64,000 nt of DNA from Halapricum hydrolyticum (lineage in GTDB: Archaea > Halobacteriota > Halobacteria > Halobacteriales > Haloarculaceae), in NCBI RefSeq assembly GCF_025517535.1, contig NZ_JAOPKC010000004.1, forward strand, positions 62,001 through 126,000, written 5' to 3'. Below, one piece after another: positions 39,075-47,318 of this stretch. Positions within the stretch are counted from its first letter, which is position 1; every line of letters begins with the position of its first letter. The notes beneath the pieces are model-generated. The model saw only the letters and a list, made by a program, of their open reading frames with translations. It had not been told where the DNA came from and searched no databases. The position numbers and the translations under genes are program-made.

Positions 39075-41261
39075 ATGGGCCGACGCAAGAAAATTGTCCA
39101 GGAATGTGAGACGCTGATGGACAAACCGGAGAACATCCGGAACATCGCCATCGCTGCTCACGTCGACCACGGCAAGACGACGCTGACAGACAACCTGCTG
39201 GCCGGTGCCGGCATGATCGCCGACGAGGGCGAGGCGACGAAGCTGATGATGGACACCGAAGAGGACGAACAGGAACGCGGGATCACCATCGACGCGGCTA
39301 ACGTCTCGATGACCCACGAGTACGAGGGGACCAACCACCTCATCAACCTCATCGACACGCCGGGCCACGTCGACTTCGGTGGCGACGTCACCCGTGCGAT
39401 GCGCGCTGTCGACGGCGCGCTGGTGGTCGTCGACGCCGTCGAAGGCGCGATGCCCCAGACCGAGACGGTGCTGCGACAGGCGCTCCGGGAGGGCGTCAAG
39501 CCGACGCTGTTCATCAACAAGGTCGACCGCCTCATCTCCGAACTGCAGGAAGGTCCCGAGGAGATGCAGGAACGACTGCTCTCGGTCATCCACGACGTCA
39601 ACGAGCTCATCCGCGGGATGACCAAAGAGATGGACGACATCGAGGACTGGACGGTTTCCGTCGAAGAGGGGACCGTCGGCTTCGGGTCCGCCCTCTACAA
39701 GTGGGGTGTCTCGATGCCGTCGATGCAGCGCACTGGGATGGACTTCGGCGAGATCATGGAACTCGAACGCGCCGACAAGCGCCAGGAACTCCACGAGCGC
39801 ACGCCGCTCAGCGACGTCGTGCTCGACATGGTCTGTGAGCACTTCCCGAACCCGGTCGACGCCCAGCCCCGTCGTGTCCCGCGTATCTGGCGCGGTGACG
39901 CCGACTCCGAACTCGCCGAAGACATGGCACTGGTCAACGAAGACGGCGAGGTCGTGTTCATGGTCACTGACATTTCGATGGACCCCCACGCTGGCGAGAT
40001 CGCGACGGGTCGTGTCTTCTCCGGGACTCTCGAAAAGGGCCAGGAGCTGTACGTCTCCGGGACGGCCGGCAAGAACCGCCTGCAGTCCGTCGGGCTGTTC
40101 ATGGGCGGCGAGCGCGAGGAGGTCGAGCGCGTTCCCGCCGGGAACATCGCCGCTGTCACCGGTCTCAAGGACGCTATCGCCGGTTCGACGGTCTCCAGCG
40201 TGGAGATGACGCCGTTCGAGTCGATCGAGCACATCTCCGAGCCGGTCATCACCAAGTCCGTCGAGGCTCAGAGCATGGACGACCTGCCGAAGCTCATCGA
40301 GACGCTCCAGCAGGTCGCCAAAGAGGACCCGACGATTAACATCGAGATCAACGAGGACACCGGGGAACACCTCATCTCCGGGCAGGGCGAACTTCACCTC
40401 GAAGTCGTCACTCAGCGCATCGAGCGCAACCAGGGCATTCCGGTCAACACCGGCGAACCGATCGTCGTCTACCGCGAGGCCCCCCAGACTGCGAGCCGCG
40501 AGGTCGAGGGCATCTCGCCGAACCGCCACAACCGCTTCTACATCACAGTCGAGCCGCTCGACGACGATATCGTCGAAACGATCAAACGTGGCGAGGCATC
40601 GATGGACATGCCCGAACTGGAGCGACGTGAAGCCCTCCAGGAAGCCGGCCTCGACAAGGACACCTCCCAGGAGGTCGAGCACATCCACGGATCCAACATC
40701 TTCATCGACGACACGAAGGGGATCCAGCACCTCAACGAGACGATGGAACTCGTCATCGAGGGGCTCGAAGAGGCGCTCAACGACGGCCCCCTCGCAAACG
40801 AGCCAGTCCAGGGGTCGCTCATCCGTCTGCACGACGCCCGCCTGCACGAGGACGCCATCCACCGCGGTCCCGCGCAGGTCATTCCGGCAGTCCGACATGC
40901 CGTTCACAACGCCCTGATCGACGCCGAGATCCGCCTGCTCGAGCCGATCCAGGACGTCCGCATCGACGTGCCCAACGATCACATGGGGGCTGCCTCGGGC
41001 GAGATCCAGGGCCGTCGTGGCCGCGTCGACGACATGTACCAGGAAGGCGACCTCATGGTCGTCGAAGGCATCGCGCCGGTCGACGAGATGATCGGCTTCT
41101 CCAGCGACATCCGGAGCGCGACCGAGGGCCGTGCCTCCTGGAACACGGAGAACGCTGGCTTCCGCGTGATGGCTGACAACCTCCAGCCCGAGAAGATCAT
41201 GGAGATCCGCGAGCGCAAGGGCATGAAGACGGAACTGCCCGAAGCCGTCGACTACTTCTAG
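39075..41261 (+). CDS. fusA: Translation elongation factor EF-2
   Basis: 728 residues from ATG 39075 (MGRRKKIVQECETLMDKPEN); the open frame upstream is repeat DNA. The GTPase motifs are AAHVDHGKTTL (G1), GITI (G2), DTPGHVDF (G3) and NKVD (G4). EF-2 domains II-V follow (TNEDTGEHLISGQGELHLEV). The diphthamide loop holds RLHDARLHEDAIHRGPAQVI with the modifiable His in the HRG context. EF-2 drives translocation on the ribosome. The promoter is presumably within or after the upstream repeat array. Confidence 0.98.
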   Translation: MGRRKKIVQECETLMDKPENIRNIAIAAHVDHGKTTLTDNLLAGAGMIADEGEATKLMMDTEEDEQERGITIDAANVSMTHEYEGTNHLINLIDTPGHVDFGGDVTRAMRAVDGALVVVDAVEGAMPQTETVLRQALREGVKPTLFINKVDRLISELQEGPEEMQERLLSVIHDVNELIRGMTKEMDDIEDWTVSVEEGTVGFGSALYKWGVSMPSMQRTGMDFGEIMELERADKRQELHERTPLSDVVLDMVCEHFPNPVDAQPRRVPRIWRGDADSELAEDMALVNEDGEVVFMVTDISMDPHAGEIATGRVFSGTLEKGQELYVSGTAGKNRLQSVGLFMGGEREEVERVPAGNIAAVTGLKDAIAGSTVSSVEMTPFESIEHISEPVITKSVEAQSMDDLPKLIETLQQVAKEDPTINIEINEDTGEHLISGQGELHLEVVTQRIERNQGIPVNTGEPIVVYREAPQTASREVEGISPNRHNRFYITVEPLDDDIVETIKRGEASMDMPELERREALQEAGLDKDTSQEVEHIHGSNIFIDDTKGIQHLNETMELVIEGLEEALNDGPLANEPVQGSLIRLHDARLHEDAIHRGPAQVIPAVRHAVHNALIDAEIRLLEPIQDVRIDVPNDHMGAASGEIQGRRGRVDDMYQEGDLMVVEGIAPVDEMIGFSSDIRSATEGRASWNTENAGFRVMADNLQPEKIMEIRERKGMKTELPEAVDYF

Positions 41262-41329
41262 ACCACGGCGCTCGCCCCGGTCTTTTCTCAGCTTCTCTCC
41301 GGCCGCTATCGGGCACACGCGGCCCGAGA

Positions 41330-42298
41330 TCACCCGAACCGGTCGAGTCCTGCCTGTCGTCGCTTGTAGCCGCTCGGATCGCGCTGCCAGGCGCTGCTGA
41401 CCGATCGCTCTCTCTCGCGATCGAACGCAGGCGGCTCTGCCGGCTCGTGACCCGGACACTCGGGACCGCACTCGACCGCGGGTTCGACGATCCGATCGTG
41501 AAACGCACAGAACGGCACGGTCGCTGCTCGTGGGCCACCCGTCGGCTCGCAGTTCGCACACGCCGGCAGTTCGGTCGGCCGCCAGCCCTTGCCGTACGCG
41601 CGTTCGGCCAGTCGCCGTCGAGCGCGCCGTTTCCCTTCGGCGTCGACGAGACGGATCTCCGTCCGCCCGGGATGCTCCGCGACGATCTCGGTCCCGTCAG
41701 CCGCGGGATCGAGCGCTTCCGGTTCGCGGATCACCTCACGGTCTCCGGCTTCGGGATCGAACCGCCAGACGCCGACCGCCTCCGGGATGCGATTGAGGTG
41801 TGCGCCGGTAACGTACGACCCCGTCGCAAGGACCACCTCGTCGAACAGTCCCAGCGCCACGTCCTGCCGGAGCTGACGCTGGAGGTCGCCCGGCCGGTCG
41901 AGATCGGGCTTGTTCTCGATGCCGACGAGCCGATCGAACCACTGGTCCGGATAGCGAGCTGTCTGCCGGACTCGAAGGCGACCGTCCCGTCGCTCGCGCT
42001 CGAAGAACCCGATGTCGACGCCGCGTTCGACCAGCGACCGGGCCCGTTCCGGCCGGAGATCGGGGAAGACGCTCCGCCAGTCGCGGGCGCGACCGACGCC
42101 GACATCCGCTTCGATGGCCCGGTCTGGTATCGTCCGGTCGGTAATCGCTGCCCGCTTCTCGAACTCCGGTCCGGGTTCGAGTACGACCGTGTCGACGATC
42201 CGCCTGCCGTGAACGCTCGCGCCGAGCTGGCGGCCGAGCACCCGCTGGTCGGTTTCGAGTGTGGCACACAGCGCCAGTTCGAACCCGTATTCGCGCAC
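41330..42298 (-). CDS. DUF5787-type protein with PD-(D/E)xK nuclease-like core
   Basis: 322 residues. VGIENKPDLDRPGDLQRQLR contains a Glu128-x-Lys130 followed by a helix rich in Gln and Asp, as in PD-(D/E)xK nucleases; a preceding strand with an acid (GRRIVDTVVLE, Asp36) could provide the metal ligand. The C-terminal third has cysteines and histidines in CANCEP...CAFHD...CGPECPGHEP, likely a zinc module, before a basic tail (WQRDPSGYKRRQAGLDRFG). It is a haloarchaeal family of unknown function; a nuclease role is inferred from the motif only. Divergent from the etf operon. Confidence 0.78.
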   Translation of the reverse strand: MREYGFELALCATLETDQRVLGRQLGASVHGRRIVDTVVLEPGPEFEKRAAITDRTIPDRAIEADVGVGRARDWRSVFPDLRPERARSLVERGVDIGFFERERRDGRLRVRQTARYPDQWFDRLVGIENKPDLDRPGDLQRQLRQDVALGLFDEVVLATGSYVTGAHLNRIPEAVGVWRFDPEAGDREVIREPEALDPAADGTEIVAEHPGRTEIRLVDAEGKRRARRRLAERAYGKGWRPTELPACANCEPTGGPRAATVPFCAFHDRIVEPAVECGPECPGHEPAEPPAFDRERERSVSSAWQRDPSGYKRRQAGLDRFG

Positions 42299-42340
42299 GT
42301 CGAGAGATTCGTCCCGACGGGCAAAAGCGTCTCGCCGCGA

Positions 42341-42397
42341 TATACGCGATTCTGCAATCCCTCTCTATACGCGATTCTGTAACCCCGTATATAGGGG
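42341..42397. promoter_or_regulatory. Direct repeat and palindrome upstream of the DUF5787 gene
   Basis: tatacgcgattctg occurs at 42341-42354 and 42366-42379, exactly 25 bases apart. Next to it is ccccgtatatagggg (42383-42397), a 4-base-armed palindrome. A close relative of the palindrome, acccgatatatgggggt (42561-42577), lies just before etfB. These could be operators shared by the two divergent genes. Confidence 0.5.
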
Positions 42398-42583
42398 GGC
42401 GGTGTCACAGACGGGTGTGGAGAAGAATCGGGCGCGTGACGCCGTGCAGACCCTCTCATATTTGAACCTGCCGCTGCAGGGTGGGGGTTCTCACGCGCTG
42501 GGAATGTGGCGTTTGTTTACTAAGATAAGGCTCTGTTTTCCGAGTGAAGAGTAACCCCACACCCGATATATGGGGGTCATACA

Positions 42584-43363
42584 ATGACAGATGGATGGAA
42601 TATAGTCGTCTGCGTCAAGCAGGTACCCGACGCGGACGACGTCTCGATAGACCCGGAAACGGGACGGTTGAATCGCTCCGACGCCGAGGCCGTGATGAAC
42701 GCCCCGGATTACAACGCGGTCGAAGCGGCGCTGGAACTGCGCGACGAGGTCGGCGGGACGGTGACGGCCCTCTCGATGGGACCACCGAACGCCGACGCAG
42801 TGTTGCGCGTGGCCGTCGGGATGGGTGCCGACGACGGCGTGCTCCTGTCGGACCCGGCCTTCGGTGGCAGCGACACCTGGCCGACGAGCCTCGCGCTCGC
42901 ACGCGCGGCCGAAGAACTGGACGCTGACGTGGTCTTCGGCGGCGAGGAGACGACCGACTCCTCGACCGGCCAGGTCCCGCCGGGGATCGCCGCCCACAAC
43001 GGCTGGGCGCAACTCACCTACGTCGAAGAACTCGAGTCGCGCCCGGAGGAGGACAAGCTCGTTGCCAAACGTGACGTCGAGGGCGGCTACGAGCGCGTCG
43101 CCGCCGAACTCCCGGTCGTCGTCGCGATGGGCTTCGGCGAGAACGACCCCCGTCCCGCGGGGCTGCACCGGAAGATCTACGCCGAGACCGACTTCGAACC
43201 CGAGACCTGGACGGCCGAAGATCTCGGCATCGAGGACGAGGTCGGGCTTGCCGTCTCCCCGACGCAGGTCGGTGGGATGGACACGGCCGATCCGGTGCCG
43301 CGCGAACAGGAGGTCGTCGACGAAACCGACGAACTCGCCGAACAGATAGCGGAGGTGCTCTGA
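42584..43363 (+). CDS. etfB: Electron transfer flavoprotein subunit beta (EtfB/FixA)
   Basis: 259 residues: NIVVCVKQVPDADDVSIDPE, NAPDYNAVEAALELRDEVGG, ALSMGPPNADAVLRVAVGMG and PPGIAAHNGWAQLTYVEELE are the family's conserved parts. With EtfA it forms the FAD-carrying electron carrier that links flavoprotein dehydrogenases to a membrane quinone reductase. First gene of etfB-etfA-fixC-fixX; the next start is one base after its stop. A palindrome resembling an operator lies 7-23 bases before the ATG. Confidence 0.95.
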   Translation: MTDGWNIVVCVKQVPDADDVSIDPETGRLNRSDAEAVMNAPDYNAVEAALELRDEVGGTVTALSMGPPNADAVLRVAVGMGADDGVLLSDPAFGGSDTWPTSLALARAAEELDADVVFGGEETTDSSTGQVPPGIAAHNGWAQLTYVEELESRPEEDKLVAKRDVEGGYERVAAELPVVVAMGFGENDPRPAGLHRKIYAETDFEPETWTAEDLGIEDEVGLAVSPTQVGGMDTADPVPREQEVVDETDELAEQIAEVL

Positions 43364-43364
43364 G

Positions 43365-44393
43365 ATGGCAGCCACGAGTGACACCAGTGCCGACATCGAG
43401 GAACACGAGGACGTCTGGGTGTTCGTCGAGCAGCACGACGGTGAAGTCGCGAATGTCACCTGGGAACTGCTGAGCAAGGGCCGGGACCTGGCCGACGAGC
43501 GCGGCGAGAACCTCGTCGCCCTGGTGATGGGCGAGAACATCGACGAGACGGACATCCCCGAACAGTGCATCGCACGCGGGGCCGACAAGGTACTGATCGC
43601 CGACGATCCGGTCTTCGAGCCCTATCGATCGGATCCCTACGGCGAGCAGTTCCGTCACCTCGTCGAGACGCACAAACCTGCCATCGCGCTCATCGGCGGG
43701 ACGCACACCGGCCGGGACTTCGCCGGCCGCGTCGCGGTACCGACCCACGCTGGCCTGACCGCCGACTGCACCGAACTGGAGATGGAAGACGGCCGCTACG
43801 AGATGCGCCGACCTGCCTTCGGCGGGGACGCGCTGGCGACGATCATCTGCCCGGAGCACCGTCCACAGATGTCTACCGTCCGTCCCGGGGTGTTCCCGGC
43901 GGCCGAACCGGATGCGGATCGCGACGGTGAGATCGAGGAGGTCGAGGTCGTCGTCGACGAAGCGGACACGATGACCGAGGTGCTCGAACGCGAGGTCGGC
44001 GACGTCGCCGACATCACTGACGCCGACGTCGTCGTCGCCGGCGGGATGGGCGCTGAAGGCGACTTCGAACCGCTGTGGGAACTGGCCGACCTGCTGGACG
44101 GCGAGGTCGCCGCGACCCGCGACGCCGTCGAGGAGGGCTGGATCGAACCCGCCCGTCAGGTCGGGCAGACCGGCAAGACGGTCCGCCCGAAGCTGTACAT
44201 TGCCGCCGGCATCTCGGGTGCGATCCAGCACCTCGAAGGGATGGACGACAGCGAGACGGTCATCGCGATCAATACTGACCCCAACGCACCGATCTTCGAC
44301 AACGCTGACTACGGTATCGTCGGGGATCTCCACGAGGTCATCCCCGAGTTGATCGAGTACTTCCAGGAGAACGAGGAGGCGATTCCAGCATGA
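43365..44393 (+). CDS. etfA: Electron transfer flavoprotein subunit alpha (EtfA/FixB)
   Basis: 342 residues. The N-terminal part (EDVWVFVEQHDGEVANVTWE) and the FAD-binding C-terminal domain RQVGQTGKTVRPKLYIAAGI then SGAIQHLEGMDDSETVIAIN-type signature are clear. The FAD loop PIFDNADYGIVGDLHEVIPE is conserved. It pairs with EtfB in electron transfer. It overlaps the fixC start by four bases. Confidence 0.96.
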   Translation: MAATSDTSADIEEHEDVWVFVEQHDGEVANVTWELLSKGRDLADERGENLVALVMGENIDETDIPEQCIARGADKVLIADDPVFEPYRSDPYGEQFRHLVETHKPAIALIGGTHTGRDFAGRVAVPTHAGLTADCTELEMEDGRYEMRRPAFGGDALATIICPEHRPQMSTVRPGVFPAAEPDADRDGEIEEVEVVVDEADTMTEVLEREVGDVADITDADVVVAGGMGAEGDFEPLWELADLLDGEVAATRDAVEEGWIEPARQVGQTGKTVRPKLYIAAGISGAIQHLEGMDDSETVIAINTDPNAPIFDNADYGIVGDLHEVIPELIEYFQENEEAIPA

Positions 44394-45718
44394 GTGAGAC
44401 CCCGAACTACGACAGCGAGTACGACGCGATCGTCGTCGGCGCGGGACTGGCCGGGTCGACGGCCGCACTGACGATGGCTCGCGACGGACTGGACGTGATC
44501 ATGATCGAGCGCGGCCCGTCACCGGGAACGAAAAACGTCTTCGGTGGCGTGCTGTACACGCCCCGGATCCGTGAGCTGACGGACTTCGACGACGCCCCGA
44601 AGGAACGGTACGTCGCCAAGAAGACCTACAGTATGCTCAGCGAGGAGGGTGACGAGACCTCGATGTCGATCGCGCCCTCGTCCTGGCGCGAGGAGCCCCA
44701 CAACAACTCCTGGATGGTCCTGCGTGCGGACTTCGACGAGTGGTTCGCCGAGCAGGCCGTCGAAGCAGGCGCGATGTTGGTCACCGAGACGACCGTCACG
44801 GATCTCATCAAGGAGAACGGCGAGGTCGTCGGCGTCGAGACCGACCGGCCCGACGGCGAACTCCGCGCGCCCATGGTCGTTCTCGCAGAGGGGGCTAATT
44901 CCCTGGTCAGTGAGGCCGCCGGTCTCAAGGACCGAGACGACCGGGACAACGTCGCCGTCTCGGTCAAAGAGGTTCGCAAGTACGACCGCGAGAAGCTCGA
45001 AGACCGCTTCCACATCGACGGCGACGCCGGGCTGGCCGCCCACTACTTCGGGGACGGCGCCTGCGGCGACGCCGTCGGCGGCGGCTTCCTGTACACCAAC
45101 AAGCGAACCGTCTCGATCGGCGTCGTCTACTCAATCGAGGACGCTGCCCACGACAAGAAGACGCCCGACGAAGTGCTGGAGGAGTTCAAACAGCACCCCG
45201 CGGTCGCGCCGCTGGTCCGTGGCGGCCGGATGGTCGAGTACTCCGCCCACGCCATCCCGGAGGGTGGACCGGACTCGATGCCCGAACTGGTCCACGACGG
45301 TGCGGTCATCGTCGGTGACGCGGCTGGCCTCGTGCTCAACAGCGGGGTTCACCTCGAAGGGACGAACATGGCCGTCGAGAGCGGCTATCACGCCGGTCGG
45401 GCCGTCGCCGACGCGCTCGCACAGGGTCGGACCGACGAGGCCGCGCTGGCGAGCTACGAGACCAACCTCCGGGACTCCTATGTCGTCGAGAATCTCGAAC
45501 ACTACGGCTGGTTCATGGACACCGCCGCCGAGGAGAAGGAGTTCCTGTTCGACGACCTGCCGCGAGCGCTCGGACGGGCCGGCGACGCGTACTTCAAGAT
45601 GGACAACACGCCGAAAGACGAGCACGTCTCAGAGGCCAAGAGTCACATCCTCGATGCGACCGGCGGCTGGCTCGGCGCCGCAAAGAAAGCCTGGAAGTTC
45701 CGTAAAATGCTATCCTAA
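44390..45718 (+). CDS. fixC: FAD-dependent ETF:quinone oxidoreductase-type protein (FixC)
   Basis: 442 residues. The dinucleotide-binding loop is YDAIVVGAGLAGSTAALTMA with the acid at the end of strand two (IMIERGPSPG). The interior LYTNKRTVSIGVVYSIEDAA and DAAGLVLNSGVHLEGTNMAV (second FAD contact) fit the FixC/ETF-QO family. It takes electrons from EtfAB and, with FixX, passes them to quinone at the membrane. A four-base overlap with etfA shows coupling. Confidence 0.95.
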   Translation: MSETPNYDSEYDAIVVGAGLAGSTAALTMARDGLDVIMIERGPSPGTKNVFGGVLYTPRIRELTDFDDAPKERYVAKKTYSMLSEEGDETSMSIAPSSWREEPHNNSWMVLRADFDEWFAEQAVEAGAMLVTETTVTDLIKENGEVVGVETDRPDGELRAPMVVLAEGANSLVSEAAGLKDRDDRDNVAVSVKEVRKYDREKLEDRFHIDGDAGLAAHYFGDGACGDAVGGGFLYTNKRTVSIGVVYSIEDAAHDKKTPDEVLEEFKQHPAVAPLVRGGRMVEYSAHAIPEGGPDSMPELVHDGAVIVGDAAGLVLNSGVHLEGTNMAVESGYHAGRAVADALAQGRTDEAALASYETNLRDSYVVENLEHYGWFMDTAAEEKEFLFDDLPRALGRAGDAYFKMDNTPKDEHVSEAKSHILDATGGWLGAAKKAWKFRKMLS

Positions 45719-45720
45719 CA

Positions 45721-46047
45721 ATGAGCACCGCAAAACCCAACGTTCCGGACACCCCCGAGATAGAGCGCGAATCGATCGAAGACCGCCTGTACACGGTCAA
45801 GTACAGCGACAGTGGCGAGAGTCACCTCGACGTCAAGGTCGAGGGGATCTGCGAGGAGAAGTGTACGAACTACGAGTGTGTCAACGCCTGTCCCGCCGAC
45901 GTCTGGCGAGCAGAGGAGGGCGGCGTGCCGACGATCGCCTACGAGAACTGCCTCGAGTGTGGCACCTGCCGGTTCGCCTGCCCGCACGGCAACGTCGAGT
46001 GGGAATACCCCGAGACCGGCAACGGGGTCTCCTACAAGTTCGGGTAG
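45721..46047 (+). CDS. fixX: Ferredoxin-like FixX
   Basis: 108 residues. Two cysteine runs, CEEKCTNYECVNACPADVW and CLECGTCRFACPHG, provide ligands for an Fe-S cluster of the FixX/bacterial ferredoxin type. It is the iron-sulfur partner of FixC in the electron transfer flavoprotein chain. The gene lies two bases after fixC and ends the operon. A hairpin follows the stop (46050-46078). Confidence 0.94.
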   Translation: MSTAKPNVPDTPEIERESIEDRLYTVKYSDSGESHLDVKVEGICEEKCTNYECVNACPADVWRAEEGGVPTIAYENCLECGTCRFACPHGNVEWEYPETGNGVSYKFG

Positions 46048-46049
46048 TG

Positions 46050-46078
46050 CGAGGTTCTGACCGAAGGGAAGAACCTCG
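46050..46078 (+). terminator. Hairpin after the etf operon
   Basis: cgaggttc (46050-46057) and gaacctcg (46071-46078) form a perfect 8-bp stem three bases past the fixX stop. No U-tract follows, which is usual for haloarchaeal 3' ends. It is a candidate terminator or 3'-stability structure. Confidence 0.5.
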
Positions 46079-46206
46079 GATTGTGCGAGCGGTAACGCCG
46101 CGAGCAGCGAGACGCCGAGCGCGGGTCTCGAATAGCGAACGGCAGAGTCGCGAAGACGGCCAAAGCGAATCCTCGGAAAGCAAGCGGTGGGCAAACGAAT
46201 CCTTGG

Positions 46207-46668
46207 CTACAGCTGTTTCTCGAACTGGATCAGTTCGTACTCGCCGAACGACCGCCGGTCCTGCTCCTCGAAGCCATGGGCCGGGTAAAACTCTGTCGCC
46301 GCCTGCTGACGGCGGGCCGTCTCCGCAAGCAGTCGCGTCGCGCCACGTTCGCGGGCGGCCTGCGCCAGCCGATCCAGCAGCGCCGAACCGATCCCGCGGT
46401 GCTGATAGGCGGGATCGACGCGCATGCGGAACACCTCGGCAGTCTCGCCGTCGACCGTGAGCCCGCCCATACCGACGATCTCGCCGTCGAGGTCGGCGAC
46501 CAGGAACTCCCCGCCGGAGTCGAGATACTCGGCCTCGATCCGGCGAAGGTCGTCGATCCCGGGCACGTCCTCGGGATCGGTCCCCTCGGCGGCCATCGCC
46601 CGCTCGTTCAGCGCCAGCACGGCGTCCGAATCGTCGGGATCGAACCGGCGAATCGTGGCGTCGGTCAC
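46207..46668 (-). CDS. GNAT family N-acetyltransferase
   Basis: 153 residues from GTG 46668: (M)TDATIRRFDPDDSDAVLAL. The acetyl-CoA loop (motif A) is MRVDPAYQHRGIGSALLDRL, with Q-H-R-G-I-G, and ATRLLAETARRQQAATEFYP plus HGFEEQDRRSFGEY close the fold. Function could be protein or small-molecule acetylation. It overlaps the upstream hydrolase stop by four bases (GTGA), so the two are coupled. Confidence 0.88.
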   Translation of the reverse strand: MTDATIRRFDPDDSDAVLALNERAMAAEGTDPEDVPGIDDLRRIEAEYLDSGGEFLVADLDGEIVGMGGLTVDGETAEVFRMRVDPAYQHRGIGSALLDRLAQAARERGATRLLAETARRQQAATEFYPAHGFEEQDRRSFGEYELIQFEKQL

Positions 46669-47237
46669 GCGAACTCGGTGTCCTCGCGCGTGGTGACCTC
46701 GCCGAACAGGAACTCGGCGTGTTCCAGCGCGTACTCGCGATGGTCGTCCTCGATCGCGCCAGTGGCGTCTTCGAGGAGGATCGGCCGGTAATCACGCAGC
46801 CCGGCACTGGAGGCCGTATGCAGGACACAGACGTTCGCCAGCGTGCCGGCGATCACCAGGTCGTCGATCCCGCGGGCGTTCAGCCACCCTTCCAGCTCGG
46901 TTTGATAGAAGGCGTCGTAGGTGTGTTTCTCGACGATCAGATCCGCGTCGTCGGGGTCGAGCTCCTCGACGAGTTCGGCTTCCCAGGAGTCTTCGAGGAC
47001 GTGTTCGCCCCAGCGCTCGAACTCGTCGTAGTAATGAGCGTCCTCGAACTGCTCGGGCGGGTGGACGTCACGGGTGAACACGACGGTCGCTCCAGCCTCG
47101 CGGGCCCGGTCGACCAGGTCGACGCAGGGCTCGATCGCCGCCTCGCTGCCGGGCGCGTAGAGGCTCCCCTCGGGGTGGCAGAAGCCGTTTTGCATGTCGA
47201 CCACGACGACCGCGGTCGAGTCCGGATCCAGTTGCAT
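46665..47237 (-). CDS. Nicotinamidase-like isochorismatase-family cysteine hydrolase
   Basis: 190 residues from ATG 47237 (MQLDPDSTAVVVVDMQNGFC). The catalytic triad of the family is present: Asp14 (VVDMQNGF), Lys104 (LIVEKHTYDAF) and Cys137 (TLANVCVLHTA). The metal-binding set of nicotinamidases has plausible equivalents, Asp57 and His59 (RDVHPPEQF) and His79 (RWGEHVLED). It would deaminate nicotinamide to nicotinate, which the nicotinate phosphoribosyltransferase at 50484 uses. The open frame further upstream is antisense to the surface-protein gene. Isochorismatase-like hydrolases with other substrates cannot be excluded. Confidence 0.8.
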   Translation of the reverse strand: MQLDPDSTAVVVVDMQNGFCHPEGSLYAPGSEAAIEPCVDLVDRAREAGATVVFTRDVHPPEQFEDAHYYDEFERWGEHVLEDSWEAELVEELDPDDADLIVEKHTYDAFYQTELEGWLNARGIDDLVIAGTLANVCVLHTASSAGLRDYRPILLEDATGAIEDDHREYALEHAEFLFGEVTTREDTEFA

Positions 47238-47318
47238 ACGCGAGTCTATGGATTCGGAACCGAAGATAGTTGTGCCGTATCGCGTGTGCTTTTGTACTGT
47301 CAATCCGTGGGCCGAGAT

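Noticed and set aside
39024..41561. 845-codon minus-strand frame opposite fusA
   Set aside because: Antisense shadow of EF-2.
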